Part shown: piece by piece, positions 27,379 to 38,294 of the stretch | Position numbering within the stretch: position 1 is the stretch's first letter | Layout: the number at the start of each line of letters is the position of its first letter | NCBI GenBank assembly: GCA_947500845.1 | Contig: CANMTP010000017.1 | Span: 25,906-89,905 of the forward strand | Reading direction: 5' to 3' | Origin: an uncultured Aquimarina sp. | Lineage (GTDB): Bacteria > Bacteroidota > Bacteroidia > Flavobacteriales > Flavobacteriaceae | Length of the DNA stretch: 64,000 nt | The notes under the pieces: model-generated | Seen by the model: only the letters and a program-made list of their open reading frames with translations | Database searches by the model: none | Told to the model about the DNA's origin: nothing | Translations under genes and position numbers: made by a program

Positions 27379-28431
27379 GTGATGAGCTCAAGATCTAATA
27401 TATTTAATATGCCTAAAAAAGGAAACCTACAGGAGCGATTATATTTTCTAATATTTCATAAATGGAAATATGGTATCGCAATTTTAAGATCGAAATTGTA
27501 TAAAAATGTAAAAAGCACTAGAATTGAAAAAATTATCTACGTTGCAAGAGAAAAAGACAAAGATTGGATTTTTGGTGCGAAGGTAAGGCGGTTATCGCGA
27601 TATTCTTCTTTAAATGCAACAGCATATTATCATAATAAATTGCGTAATCTGCCTGATGCTGATGGTTACTACTATATTTATCAAAACTATTTTTGTCGAT
27701 GCATACGCAGTACTCCTAACGTTTTGAATAAGAAAAACATTGTTATGTTCACCCATCCGACCTGGTCTAAAAAATATTCAAAGACCCATGTGGTATGGTG
27801 TCTTAATAAAGCAGATTCTGTGATTTGTCTCAATTCTGAAATTAAAGAATATTTGGAAGAAATTGGAGTAAAGTCTAATATTCTCAAGGTAATGCACATA
27901 GGAACTTCATCTGAATTCTTTTATTATCATGAGCGAAAAGATGGTGGTATTGGCTTTTGTTCTAATTTTGGCACTAGAAAAAATCCTGATCTAATTTTTA
28001 ATTTGGTTAGAAATATGCCTGATAAGAAGTTTTATTTAATTGGTCGTAATTGGGAAGATTACAACAAATTTAAAGAGCTTTCTCAACTTCCTAACTTCAC
28101 ATACTATAATAACATGCCTTATGAATCTTATCCCGATCTTTACAGTAAAATTGATGTTTTTGTTTCTCCATCGACATTAGAAGGGGGCCCTGTACCAGTG
28201 CTTGAATCTATGATGTCTAATTGTGTTCCAGTTGCTTCAAAAACCGGCTTTTGTCCGGATATTATTGCACATGGAGAAAATGGCTTTTTATTTGAGATTG
28301 ATTCTAAATATCAAGATGTAATACCCCTTATAGAACAAGCTTATACTCTTAAAACGAATGTAAGAAATACTGTATTAGAATATACGTGGCAAAATTGCTC
28401 GAAAAAAATCGATGATTTGTTTATAAATTAG
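27379..28431 (+). CDS. Family 4-like glycosyltransferase
   Basis: The protein has 350 residues; starts at Met1, Met2 or Met11 (27409) are all possible and no ribosome-binding site decides. The C-terminal half has the GT4 donor site: GIGFCSNFGTRKNPDLIF, VFVSPSTLEGGPVPVLESMMSNCVPVASKTGFCPDIIAHGENGFLFEID. The N-terminal half is less typical (HYQN-like YYYIYQNYFCRCIRS, then VMFTHPTWSKKYSKTHV). It follows the InaA-type kinase and converges on a GT2 gene, so it belongs to the surface-glycan cluster. Confidence 0.83.
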   Translation: MMSSRSNIFNMPKKGNLQERLYFLIFHKWKYGIAILRSKLYKNVKSTRIEKIIYVAREKDKDWIFGAKVRRLSRYSSLNATAYYHNKLRNLPDADGYYYIYQNYFCRCIRSTPNVLNKKNIVMFTHPTWSKKYSKTHVVWCLNKADSVICLNSEIKEYLEEIGVKSNILKVMHIGTSSEFFYYHERKDGGIGFCSNFGTRKNPDLIFNLVRNMPDKKFYLIGRNWEDYNKFKELSQLPNFTYYNNMPYESYPDLYSKIDVFVSPSTLEGGPVPVLESMMSNCVPVASKTGFCPDIIAHGENGFLFEIDSKYQDVIPLIEQAYTLKTNVRNTVLEYTWQNCSKKIDDLFIN

Positions 28432-28513
28432 AAAGAATATTGACTGCAGCATCATATCAAGATCAACAATACCCCGCTAATTTGGAAGGTTTATGGTCCA
28501 AAATTTACAATAA

Positions 28514-29284
28514 CTAAGTGGATTGATTGTATTTTTTTTTATGTAACTCCCTTAATTTAATGTATTTTAAGAAAGTCAGATTAGCTGTCTGGGCACAAAT
28601 CACAAATCCATTTAAGCCGTCAAGAAAACCTAATCTCAAGAAGTAGGCTTTGAAAAAAGCCCACGTTGGATTGAAAAAAATTTTCCAAAGTGTAGCTTTT
28701 TTACCTAACTCCAAATATGATTGGGCAGAAATGGTAGAGAATTTTTCTATTTGTTTGTTATAAGCACTGTAAGATGGGTAGTTCCAGTGTAAAATATCGC
28801 CTTTTATTTTTCCAACATTTTTAGGATTGTATAATTTGTAGGAATCATGAGGATTAATGCCTTTCCATTCTCCTTTTTCCTTTACAAACGCTCTCAATTT
28901 TTTGTCGGGATACCAGTCAGAATGCTTAATCCATTGACCACAAAAATTATTGTAGCGATTCATATAATATCCATCATACACCCAATTAGATTTTAATTTA
29001 ATCAAAGATTTTTGTAATTCTGGTGACAATGCTTCATCTCCGTCCAGAGAAATAATATGAGAATAGGAAGCTTGAGTAATAGCAAAATTCTTTTGCTCCT
29101 TGTAACCAAGAAATTTTTGTTTTATAAATTTCACTCCAAATTTACCACAAATTTCTTCAGTTTTATCTGTTGAAAAAGAATCCACAACAACTATTTCATC
29201 AACCACATCTTTGAGAGATGTTAGACAAGTTTCTATTTTTCTTTCTTCGTTGTAAGTAATAATAACTCCAGAGAGTTTAATCAT
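28514..29284 (-). CDS. Family 2 glycosyltransferase (WaaE/KdtX-like)
   Basis: The protein has 256 residues. The GT-A fold begins LSGVIITYNEERKIETCLTSL, with VDEIVVVDSFSTDKTEEI and a DxD-like SLDGDEALS. The pattern NFCGQWIKHSDWYPDKKLRAF followed by HDSYKL and GDILHWNYPSY is that of the WaaE/KdtX group, which adds glucose to LPS inner-core heptose. A C-terminal hydrophobic segment (FFNPTWAFFKAYFLRLGFLDG) could bind the membrane. The gene stands alone on the minus strand, converging with the GT4 gene. Confidence 0.9.
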   Translation of the reverse strand: MIKLSGVIITYNEERKIETCLTSLKDVVDEIVVVDSFSTDKTEEICGKFGVKFIKQKFLGYKEQKNFAITQASYSHIISLDGDEALSPELQKSLIKLKSNWVYDGYYMNRYNNFCGQWIKHSDWYPDKKLRAFVKEKGEWKGINPHDSYKLYNPKNVGKIKGDILHWNYPSYSAYNKQIEKFSTISAQSYLELGKKATLWKIFFNPTWAFFKAYFLRLGFLDGLNGFVICAQTANLTFLKYIKLRELHKKKYNQST

Positions 29285-29405
29285 TTTTGGTGTATTTATT
29301 TAAATTTGGTTTTGTGCAAAATTAACTATTATATTATTGTTGAGATTACTCTAATAAAGGAGTTTGTTCTCTAGGACTATTCAGTTTAATACTTAGTTTA
29401 AAAAA

Positions 29406-30470
29406 TTACTCAAAATTTTTATATAAAAATTCTCTTAATTGGTTAGTGAATAATTCTGGTTTAAAATTGGAATAAAGTTCTAAAGACGCTTTTTTAAGTT
29501 CTTTGGTAGTTTTATTCATAAAAAGAGATGGAATGAAATCTACAAGATGAACCGACATATGTTTTTCGTCATCTTCAAACATATTCCAATCTTTTTTAAT
29601 GATCCAGGGAGAAAAAATAGTAAAGGTTGGGACCTCTAAGGCTTTAGCAATGTTGATAGCACCACCTTCATTACCAACTAAGGCATCACAATAGGATAGA
29701 ATAGCAATAAATCCACGAAGACTTTTTGCAAATACATCGAAATATATGTGTTGCTGAGTTTTGTAATTGGTTAAGTTATAGACAGTGCGAGCATCTTTTT
29801 CCTGGTTAGGGATGTAGTTGAATAAAACATTAGCTCCTGTTGAAGAAACTATTTCATCAATAACCTTTGCCATGTACTTCAGAGGTAGTGTTTTTCTCAT
29901 TTCGCTACCAAGCACACTAATCATGACTAGAGGTTTCTTTAGATTCACCTCGTTAGATTCTAAAAATTCCTTTGCTCTTTCTTTCTCTTCTCGTGTCAGG
30001 AATATTTTCGGTCTTATAATTTCAGAAGTAATTCTATTTTCTGGAAAAACCAGACGTAATCTATTTTCTATTGCTGTACTGGCATTGGTAATTGGTTCAG
30101 GAATTCTACGAACTGTTTTAGTATAAAAAAACTGCGTATACCACTTATAGAATGATACTTTTTCTGTAGCTCCGGAAAATAAGGTAATGAGATTACTTTC
30201 TAACTTTCCATAAGCATCAATAACGAGATCATATCTCGTTTTTTTAATTTTTATTAAAAAACTACAAAAGTCTATTTTGTTATCGCGGTAATTATTTTTA
30301 AACTCGATAATAGTATCGAAAAACTTGTTTTCTGCTACTACGGGTCTTGTGTTCGAATTTATTAAGTAATCAATAGAGGCGTCAGGATATTCTTTACGCA
30401 ATGCTTCGCAAATAATAGTACTTGTGAGTACATCGCCTATCATTTTTTGCTGAATAACTAAAATCTTCAT
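29406..30470 (-). CDS. Family 9 glycosyltransferase (heptosyltransferase-like)
   Basis: The protein has 354 residues. The start KILVIQQKMIGDVLTSTIICEALRKEYPDASIDYL and the C-terminal ALVGNEGGAINIAKALEVPTFTIFSPW are the GT9 (WaaF/RfaF) signature; MISVLGSEMRKTLPLKYMAKVID resembles the middle SxxxxKxWP motif. It transfers heptose or a related sugar to the LPS core. It probably belongs with the neighbouring glycan genes. A hairpin at 30490-30518 separates it from dapD upstream, so it would have its own promoter. Confidence 0.88.
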   Translation of the reverse strand: MKILVIQQKMIGDVLTSTIICEALRKEYPDASIDYLINSNTRPVVAENKFFDTIIEFKNNYRDNKIDFCSFLIKIKKTRYDLVIDAYGKLESNLITLFSGATEKVSFYKWYTQFFYTKTVRRIPEPITNASTAIENRLRLVFPENRITSEIIRPKIFLTREEKERAKEFLESNEVNLKKPLVMISVLGSEMRKTLPLKYMAKVIDEIVSSTGANVLFNYIPNQEKDARTVYNLTNYKTQQHIYFDVFAKSLRGFIAILSYCDALVGNEGGAINIAKALEVPTFTIFSPWIIKKDWNMFEDDEKHMSVHLVDFIPSLFMNKTTKELKKASLELYSNFKPELFTNQLREFLYKNFE

Positions 30471-30489
30471 TGACTATCAATTAAAACAA

Positions 30490-30518
30490 TTGAGCTTATC
30501 TTTTTAAGACAAGCTCAA
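30490..30518 (-). terminator. Hairpin terminator after dapD
   Basis: An 8-bp stem (TTGAGCTT 30490-30497 with AAGCTCAA 30511-30518), extended by inner pairs, is followed on the minus strand by TTGTTTT. It lies 22 bases downstream of the dapD stop. Confidence 0.75.
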
Positions 30519-30539
30519 ATTTTATAGCTGTTTATTAAA

Positions 30540-31355
30540 CTAAACGGCAACATCGTATTCACGAAGTGCATCGTTCAAAGAGGTCTTTTTATCTGTACTT
30601 TCTTTGCGTTTACCGATGATTAACGCACAGGGAACATTATATTCTCCAGCTGCAAATTTTTTGGTATAGCTTCCAGGTATTACAACAGATCCAGAAGGAA
30701 CGACTCCCTTTCTTTCGACAGGAGTGTCGCCTGTAACATCAATTATTTTTGTTGATGCTGTAAGTACTACATTGGCTCCGAGAACAGCTTCTTTTTCTAC
30801 CTTTACCCCTTCCACAACAATACAACGCGACCCGATAAAAGCATTATCTTCAATAATCACGGGAGCTGCTTGTAAGGGTTCTAAAACACCACCTATACCA
30901 ACGCCTCCGCTTAAATGAACATTTTTACCAATCTGTGCACAACTACCTACAGTAGCCCAGGTATCTACCATAGTGCCTTCATCAACAAAAGCCCCAATAT
31001 TTACATAACTTGGCATCAGGATCGTACCAGGAGAGATGTAAGCTCCATGGCGGGCAACCGCATTAGGTACTACTCGTATTCCTTTGGCTTCATATCCTCT
31101 TTTTAAAGGGATTTTATCATGATATTCAAAAATTCCGGCTTCTAGAGTTTTCATTTTTTGAATGGGAAAATATAGTACCACCCCTTTTTTAACCCATTCA
31201 TTTACCTGCCAGCCATTTTCAATAGGTTCGGCTACTCTTAATTCACCAGAATCCAATAAATTTACTACTTCCCGAATGGCATCTTGCGTTTTGGGGTCTT
31301 TTAAAAGCTCTCTGTTTGCCCAGGCTTTCTCTATGGTTTCCTTTAGTTGGTTCAT
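30540..31355 (-). CDS. dapD: 2,3,4,5-tetrahydropyridine-2,6-dicarboxylate N-succinyltransferase
   Basis: The protein has 271 residues from the Met at 31355 (MNQLKETIEKAWANRELL); the longer frame to 31415 adds 20 residues not seen in the family. The left-handed beta-helix hexapeptide repeats run through the middle (VPNAVARHGAYISPGTILMPSYVNIGAFVDEGTMVDTWATVGSCAQIG, then NVHLSGGVGIGGVLEP). This is a lysine/diaminopimelate biosynthesis step in the cytoplasm. It appears monocistronic with a clear terminator, and is divergent from ruvX. Confidence 0.96.
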   Translation of the reverse strand: MNQLKETIEKAWANRELLKDPKTQDAIREVVNLLDSGELRVAEPIENGWQVNEWVKKGVVLYFPIQKMKTLEAGIFEYHDKIPLKRGYEAKGIRVVPNAVARHGAYISPGTILMPSYVNIGAFVDEGTMVDTWATVGSCAQIGKNVHLSGGVGIGGVLEPLQAAPVIIEDNAFIGSRCIVVEGVKVEKEAVLGANVVLTASTKIIDVTGDTPVERKGVVPSGSVVIPGSYTKKFAAGEYNVPCALIIGKRKESTDKKTSLNDALREYDVAV

Positions 31356-31464
31356 TGATTTAAAAAATTTTGGTAAATATAAGAGCTTCCTCGGAAAAAA
31401 GTACGGATTCACCATATTTTAGGAAACCATTAATAAATTAGAATGTTTATTTGTTATAATATCA

Positions 31465-31472
31465 TATTTTTG
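31465..31472 (+). promoter_or_regulatory. -7 promoter element of ruvX-def
   Basis: TATTTTTG matches TAnnTTTG and lies 12 bases before the ruvX start. There is no TTG at the usual spacing. Confidence 0.55.
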
Positions 31473-31484
31473 CAAAAAAAATAG

Positions 31485-31895
31485 ATGGCACGAATTTTGG
31501 CGATAGATTATGGAGGAAAGCGATGTGGGATTGCAGTTACTGATGAATCTCAAATTATTGCTTCAGGATTGACGACTGTAGATACTAAAGATTTGTTATC
31601 GTGGTTAAAAGAATATGTGTCTAAAGAAGAAGTTGAGCTTTTTATAGTAGGGGAACCTAAAAGATTGCACGGAGAAGCGTCAGAAATCGAAAAATTAATT
31701 AAACCTTTTTTAGAAAAATTAAATAAAGAAGTTCCCGCAATTCCTGTAAAAAGGATAGACGAGCGCTTTACATCAAAGATTGCTTTTGATACGATGATTG
31801 CGAGCGGAATTTCTAAAAAGAAACGAAAAGATAAAGCACTGGTAGATCAAATTAGTGCTACGATTATATTACAAGATTATTTGTATAATCGATAA
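31485..31895 (+). CDS. ruvX: Putative pre-16S rRNA nuclease / Holliday junction resolvase RuvX (YqgF)
   Basis: The protein has 136 residues. The RNase H-like fold starts ARILAIDYGGKRCGIAVTD with its first acidic residue, VGEPKRLHGEAS follows, and IDERFTSKIAFDTM and KDKALVDQISATIILQDYL carry the other acidic residues. It has been assigned both to Holliday-junction resolution and to 16S rRNA 5'-end maturation in E. coli. It is co-directional with def, 24 bases upstream, and probably co-transcribed with it. Confidence 0.94.
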   Translation: MARILAIDYGGKRCGIAVTDESQIIASGLTTVDTKDLLSWLKEYVSKEEVELFIVGEPKRLHGEASEIEKLIKPFLEKLNKEVPAIPVKRIDERFTSKIAFDTMIASGISKKKRKDKALVDQISATIILQDYLYNR

Positions 31896-31919
31896 AATAA
31901 CAGAATAACAAATAATAAT

Positions 31920-32510
31920 ATGATACTTCCTATTGTAGCCTACGGAGATGCTGTATTAAAGAAAAAAGCAAAGGAGATTGAAAAAGAATATCCTAAGCTC
32001 GATGAATTACTAGAAAACATGTTTGAAACTATGTATGCAGCTCATGGGGTTGGGTTAGCGGCTCCTCAGGTAGGTTTGCCTATCCGTTTGTTTTTGGTGG
32101 ATACAGAACCTTTTTCTGAGGATGAAGAACTATCTGAAGACGATAGAGAGCAATTGAAAGGTTTTAGAAAAGTATTTATTAATGCTACTATAATCGAGGA
32201 AACTGGAGAAGAATGGTCTTTTACCGAGGGATGTCTTAGTATCCCTGATATTAGAGAAGATGTTTTTCGTAACGAAACTATAAAAATCAACTACTTTGAT
32301 GAGAACTTTGTTGAACATACTGAAACATATGATGGTTTAGTGGCGAGAGTGATTCAACATGAGTATGATCATATCGAAGGAATTTTATTTACAGATAAAC
32401 TATCAAGCCTTAAGAAACGTTTAATAAAAGGAAAGCTGACCAATATTTCTAAAGGTAAGGTTAATGCAGATTATCGAATGCGTTTTCCGCTGGCGAAAAA
32501 AATAAGATAA
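31920..32510 (+). CDS. def: Peptide deformylase
   Basis: The protein has 196 residues. The metal site motifs are GVGLAAPQVGLP, EGCLSIPDIRE and QHEYDHIEGILF (HExxH). It removes the formyl group from nascent proteins. A slightly unusual acidic insert (TEPFSEDEELSEDDREQLKGF, around 62-82) lies between motifs I and II. It follows ruvX by 24 bases. Confidence 0.96.
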   Translation: MILPIVAYGDAVLKKKAKEIEKEYPKLDELLENMFETMYAAHGVGLAAPQVGLPIRLFLVDTEPFSEDEELSEDDREQLKGFRKVFINATIIEETGEEWSFTEGCLSIPDIREDVFRNETIKINYFDENFVEHTETYDGLVARVIQHEYDHIEGILFTDKLSSLKKRLIKGKLTNISKGKVNADYRMRFPLAKKIR

Positions 32511-32598
32511 GTAAAGTTTACAAGAAATATTTATGTTGACAAATGTTTGATTTTTTCAAACGAACTGTGGATATTTGCCAACCTTGAAAAGATAATTT

Positions 32599-33021
32599 AT
32601 GAGCTTAGATAAAATATTAGCGATTTCTGGAAAACCAGGTTTATTCGAATTAAAATCTCAAACGCGTAGCGGTTTTTTAGCAGAATCCCTACTGGATGAA
32701 AAAAAAATATCAGTAAGCATACGACACAATGTAAGTGTTCTCAGCGAAATTGCTATCTATACGTTAACTGAAGAAGTGCCCTTACGAGAGATTTTTAGAA
32801 AAATTCAAGAGAAAGAAAGTGGTGGGCAAGCGATTAGCCATAAAGAGTCTAAAGATAAACTCGAAGCATATTTTAGCGAAGTGCTTCCCGATTATGATGA
32901 AGACAGAGTATATGCTAGTGATATGAAAAAAGTGATTCAGTGGTATAATATTCTTCAGTCAAAAGGAATGACAGATTTTTCAGATCCCGAAGGAAGCGAT
33001 AATTCTTCCGAAGAAGAATAA
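32599..33021 (+). CDS. DUF5606 domain-containing protein
   Basis: The protein has 140 residues. MSLDKILAISGKPGLFELKSQTRSGFLAESLLDEKKISV is the DUF5606 start as I know it in Bacteroidota; a helical region KKVIQWYNILQSKGMTDF follows and the tail is acidic. The function is unknown. It is highly conserved in the class and follows ruvX-def, so a role in translation or RNA is conceivable but unproven. A terminator follows at 33048-33077. Confidence 0.8.
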   Translation: MSLDKILAISGKPGLFELKSQTRSGFLAESLLDEKKISVSIRHNVSVLSEIAIYTLTEEVPLREIFRKIQEKESGGQAISHKESKDKLEAYFSEVLPDYDEDRVYASDMKKVIQWYNILQSKGMTDFSDPEGSDNSSEEE

Positions 33022-33047
33022 AACTTTCTTTAACTATAAAAGAATGC

Positions 33048-33077
33048 ATCCTGTCTAACAGACAGGATTTTATTTTT
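33048..33077 (+). terminator. Intrinsic terminator after the DUF5606 gene
   Basis: A 9-bp stem (ATCCTGTCT 33048-33056 with AGACAGGAT 33060-33068), three-base loop, then TTTATTTTT. Confidence 0.85.
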
Positions 33078-33183
33078 ATATGAATTTTGTATTTGATTAT
33101 CAGTTTTTTAGGTTGTTGAAGGAATATGAATAAGTTCTACGAATATTGCTTAATTTTCGAGGTATCGTTTCGGGACTTCTTTG

Positions 33184-33191
33184 TATTTTTG
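33184..33191 (+). promoter_or_regulatory. -7 promoter element of pyrG
   Basis: TATTTTTG matches TAnnTTTG; the leader to the pyrG start is 39 bases. No clear -33 TTG. Confidence 0.55.
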
Positions 33192-33224
33192 CGCAGAATT
33201 AAAACATAACAAACAAATAGTTAA

Positions 33225-34874
<1,650 letters not shown>

Positions 34875-34914
34875 TTGGCGAGATAATTGACAACAAAAAG
34901 TAATATATAATTCT

Positions 34915-34950
34915 AAAAGCCTTTCTGAGTCATCAGATAAAGGCTTTTTA
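34915..34950 (+). terminator. Intrinsic terminator after pyrG
   Basis: Stem AAAAGCCTTT (34915-34924) with AAAGGCTTTT (34939-34948) and inner pairs TCTGA/TCAGA around a GTCA loop, then TTTTTA. Confidence 0.85.
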
Positions 34951-34961
34951 CACTTAAATAA

Positions 34962-36851
34962 ATGGAAGAAAAGAAATTTGACCTAAATTCGATAATAGGA
35001 TTTGCACTTATTTTTGGGATCGTAGCCTTCATGTTTTATCAAAATCAACCTACTCCCGAAGAAATTGAGGCCCAGAAAAAAGCTAAACAAGAACAAGTAG
35101 CAGCAGAGAAAAAAGGGGAAAGTGTTGATACTACAGATTTTGTGTTAAAAAGTGAAGCTATCGTAGCCAGCCCTCAAGATTCTGTAGCTCTGGCAGGAGC
35201 AAAATCTCAATTAGGCGCTTTTGTATATTCTGCTAGTTTACCTTCTGCTAAAGAAGCGGTTACCAAAATAGAAAATGAAGTTTTAAGCTTGAAAGTAAGT
35301 AATAGGGGAGGATATATTTCTGAAGCCTTATTAAAAAATTTCAAGACCTATGACTCTGTTCCACTGTACCTCATCAAAGATGGAAAAAATGCCTCTTTCA
35401 ATATCAACTTTGGTACAACAGAAAATAGAATTTTGAATACAAAAGATCTGTTTTTTGAGCCTACAGTTACAAAAAAAGGTGAAAACACAATTCTGTCGAT
35501 GAAGCTAAAAGTTTCAAATACAAAATTTTTAGAGTATCGATATGAATTAAAACCTAATGATTACATGGTAGATTTTACCATCAGATCTGAAGGATTGCAG
35601 CAAGTAATTAATAGTAGTCAAACGGTTAAACTGGATTGGAAATTACAGGCAATAAGACATGCAAAAAGTGCCTCATATGAGAACAGATATACCGAAGTTC
35701 TTTATGAGTATGATGGTGATAAAGATGATTATCTTGGACAAGGCGAATTTGCAGATGATGAGGAGCAGAATGTGAGTTGGATCGCCTTCAAACAACATTT
35801 CTTTACTTCAATATTATTAACAGACACACCATTTAAAACAGCAGCGTTTACTTCTAAAAATATAGCCAACTCTAGTGATCTTGATGATAAAGATATTAAG
35901 GTAACCAAGGAATTCTCGGCTACTATGCCATTAGAATTACAAGGGGGTGAGCTTAACTATGTCATGGACTGGTATTACGGTCCAACAGATTATAAAATTT
36001 TAAATGACTACAATAGAAATTTAGATGAGGTTGTGCCTCTGGGATGGGGAATTTTTGGAGTAATCAATAAGTATTTGTTTATTCCCTTTTTTAGTTTTCT
36101 AAGTGGTTTTCTACCTTATGGTATTTCAATTATAGTAATGACCATCATTGTACGTATTATTTTATCTCCTGTAACTTATAAATCATATCTGTCTCAGGCA
36201 AAAATGAAAGTTTTACGTCCAGAGATTACTGAGATCAATGAAAAGCATAAGGATAATGCCATGAAAAAGCAACAGGAAACTATGGCGCTATATAGCAAAG
36301 CTGGAGTAAACCCTATGAGTGGTTGTTTACCGGCATTGATGCAAATTCCTGTATTTTACGCATTATTCAATTTCTTCCCAAGTGCATTCGAGTTGCGACA
36401 AAAAAGTTTCTTATGGGCAGACGATCTTTCAAGCTACGATACCGTAGCGCAGTTACCATTTGATATTCCATTTTATGGGGATCACATAAGTTTATTTCCA
36501 ATATTAGCATCTGTCGCAATTTTTATCTACATGACAATGACTACTGGGCAAACGATGCAAACACAGCAACCGGGAATGCCTAATATGAAATTTATCATGT
36601 ATTTATCTCCGGTAATGATGTTGTTTTTCTTTAATAACTATGCCAGTGGATTGTCTTTGTATTACTTTATTTCTAACTTAATTACTATAGGAATCATGTT
36701 GGTGATTAAAAATGTAATTATTAATGAAGATAAAATCCATGCAAAAATTCAGGAAAACAAAAAGAAACCTAAAAAGCAAGGCAAGTTCCAAAAGAAAATG
36801 AAAGAACTTATGGAGCAAGCAGAACAGCAAAAGAAAACCAAAAAAAGATAG
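34962..36851 (+). CDS. yidC: Membrane protein insertase YidC
   Basis: The protein has 629 residues. The first transmembrane segment is at 10-25 (IIGFALIFGIVAFMFYQNQ), followed by the large periplasmic P1 beta-sandwich domain (about 60-350). The conserved 60KD_IMP insertase core with further TM segments follows from about 365 (LPYGISIIVMTIIVRIILSP, then NPMSGCLPALMQIPVFYALF, and GLSLYYFISNLI). The C-terminal tail is lysine-rich (KKKPKKQGKFQKKMKELMEQ), suited to ribosome contact. It inserts and folds inner-membrane proteins with or without Sec. The pyrG terminator precedes it and a hairpin terminator follows. Confidence 0.97.
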   Translation: MEEKKFDLNSIIGFALIFGIVAFMFYQNQPTPEEIEAQKKAKQEQVAAEKKGESVDTTDFVLKSEAIVASPQDSVALAGAKSQLGAFVYSASLPSAKEAVTKIENEVLSLKVSNRGGYISEALLKNFKTYDSVPLYLIKDGKNASFNINFGTTENRILNTKDLFFEPTVTKKGENTILSMKLKVSNTKFLEYRYELKPNDYMVDFTIRSEGLQQVINSSQTVKLDWKLQAIRHAKSASYENRYTEVLYEYDGDKDDYLGQGEFADDEEQNVSWIAFKQHFFTSILLTDTPFKTAAFTSKNIANSSDLDDKDIKVTKEFSATMPLELQGGELNYVMDWYYGPTDYKILNDYNRNLDEVVPLGWGIFGVINKYLFIPFFSFLSGFLPYGISIIVMTIIVRIILSPVTYKSYLSQAKMKVLRPEITEINEKHKDNAMKKQQETMALYSKAGVNPMSGCLPALMQIPVFYALFNFFPSAFELRQKSFLWADDLSSYDTVAQLPFDIPFYGDHISLFPILASVAIFIYMTMTTGQTMQTQQPGMPNMKFIMYLSPVMMLFFFNNYASGLSLYYFISNLITIGIMLVIKNVIINEDKIHAKIQENKKKPKKQGKFQKKMKELMEQAEQQKKTKKR

Positions 36852-36862
36852 TTATAGTATAT

Positions 36863-36894
36863 GAAAAAGCCTCAAAATGAGGCTTTTTCGTTTT
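36863..36894 (+). terminator. Intrinsic terminator after yidC
   Basis: An 11-bp stem (GAAAAAGCCTC 36863-36873 with GAGGCTTTTTC 36879-36889), five-base loop, then GTTTT. It also lies just downstream of the convergent fasciclin gene and may act for both strands. Confidence 0.85.
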
Positions 36895-36908
36895 AATAGA
36901 ATAACTTT

Positions 36909-38294
36909 CTACATACTGGGCAATAAAACAGTGTCTATAGCATGTATTACTCCGTTGGTAGCTTGAATATCAGTACTACTACTAAGTATTGTACTTGTGT
37001 TAGCAGGGCCCGTAATTACTAAAGTAGATGCATCGATGGTAACATTTCCTCCAAGAGTCGTAGCAGTACCACCCGGTAAATTAGCAATCTGAGCTGCGCG
37101 AACATTACTTCCACTTACAACATGCAAATTAAGAGCACCACTTAATACGGTAGTTGGAATATCACTAGGAACATTCCACATATCATCGGTAGCTAATAAG
37201 GCAGTGAAAGCAGCATTGTTTGGTGCAAAAACAGTAAACGGTCCGTCAGCTTGTAGCGTATTTACGTAAGTAAAGTCGTTATATGCCGTCAAAGACGCTA
37301 ATAAACTTGAAAAATTAGGATCGGCAGATACAAATGTTGTCACATCCGGAAGTGTAACTACTGCATCAATCTGATGAATCACTCCATTAGTAGCTATGAT
37401 ATCGGTTCGATTAGCCACCGCAGATGCTATCCCATTAAATGAAACTCCACCCTCAGTATTGTAAAACATGTTTATAACGCTTTGATTGGGCCCTGCAGTA
37501 GAGGATGTAGATACATAGCCTGATCCTTCTGCCGTAAGATCAGAAGCTAAAACTGCTCCAGGAATTACGTGGTTTAATAGCGTTTGACTTAAATCCTCAT
37601 CTGGTATTTCACCCACATTGGCCCAGCTGTTGGCTTCTAAAAAAGCACTAATTCCAGCATTAACAGGAGCAAGAACCGTAAATTCTGTATCACCTTGTAA
37701 AGTACTAACTAAATTAGCTTCAGTTAATGCAGAAGCTAGTGAAGATAGTTCACTATCCGCAGTTGCAAAAGTAGATAAATCTGGTAAATCAATGATTTCA
37801 TCTACTTTATGAATAATACCATTGGTCGCGGGAATGTTGGCCGATACAACTGCAGCTTGGTTATTGAAACGCACACCATTACTCGTGTCAAAAAATATAC
37901 TTACTTTGGCATCGCCTGGTCCAGCTTCAGCTTCAGTTGTAGCGTATCCCGACCCAGAAGCAGTTAAATCACCAGAGGTTAATCTTGTTGCAATCACATG
38001 ATTTAATAGTACCTCTCTTAGGTTTGGTAATTGCGTAATGTCGATATCCCCAAAGGCTGCATTAGTTGGTGCCAATACTGTGAATGTACCATTATCATTT
38101 TCTAATACATCATCGAGATCGGTTATTTCTAGAGCTTGCACAAAGATGGAAAGTTCTGCATCAGCTCTGGCTGTCACCACTATGTCATTATCTGCCTGAC
38201 CAGGAGCGTCATCATCATCACTACATGATGTAAATGAGAAAAGCACTACACTTGCGATGGCAAGTGTTTTAATTTGAGATTTAATTGTCATCAT
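36909..38294 (-). CDS. Fasciclin-domain surface lipoprotein (three FAS1 repeats)
   Basis: The protein has 461 residues (start at 38294; the neighbouring ATG at 38291 is equally possible). The lipobox FTSC gives Cys at about 24; the following SDDDDA is an acidic Ser-Asp-rich signal like those reported to send lipoproteins to the cell surface in Flavobacteriia. Three FAS1 repeats follow, each with H1 (FTVLAPTNAAF, FTVLAPVNAGI, FTVFAPNNAAF) and H2 (NGIIHKVDEIIDLP, NGVIHQIDAVVTLP, NGVIHAIDTVLLP) motifs. FAS1 domains mediate adhesion in many organisms. It converges on yidC; no partner gene is near. Confidence 0.92.
   Translation of the reverse strand: MMTIKSQIKTLAIASVVLFSFTSCSDDDDAPGQADNDIVVTARADAELSIFVQALEITDLDDVLENDNGTFTVLAPTNAAFGDIDITQLPNLREVLLNHVIATRLTSGDLTASGSGYATTEAEAGPGDAKVSIFFDTSNGVRFNNQAAVVSANIPATNGIIHKVDEIIDLPDLSTFATADSELSSLASALTEANLVSTLQGDTEFTVLAPVNAGISAFLEANSWANVGEIPDEDLSQTLLNHVIPGAVLASDLTAEGSGYVSTSSTAGPNQSVINMFYNTEGGVSFNGIASAVANRTDIIATNGVIHQIDAVVTLPDVTTFVSADPNFSSLLASLTAYNDFTYVNTLQADGPFTVFAPNNAAFTALLATDDMWNVPSDIPTTVLSGALNLHVVSGSNVRAAQIANLPGGTATTLGGNVTIDASTLVITGPANTSTILSSSTDIQATNGVIHAIDTVLLPSM

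Noticed and set aside
32545..32561. Possible terminator after def
   Set aside because: The 6-bp stem GTTTGA/TCAAAC has its T-run in the loop rather than after the stem; too weak to call.
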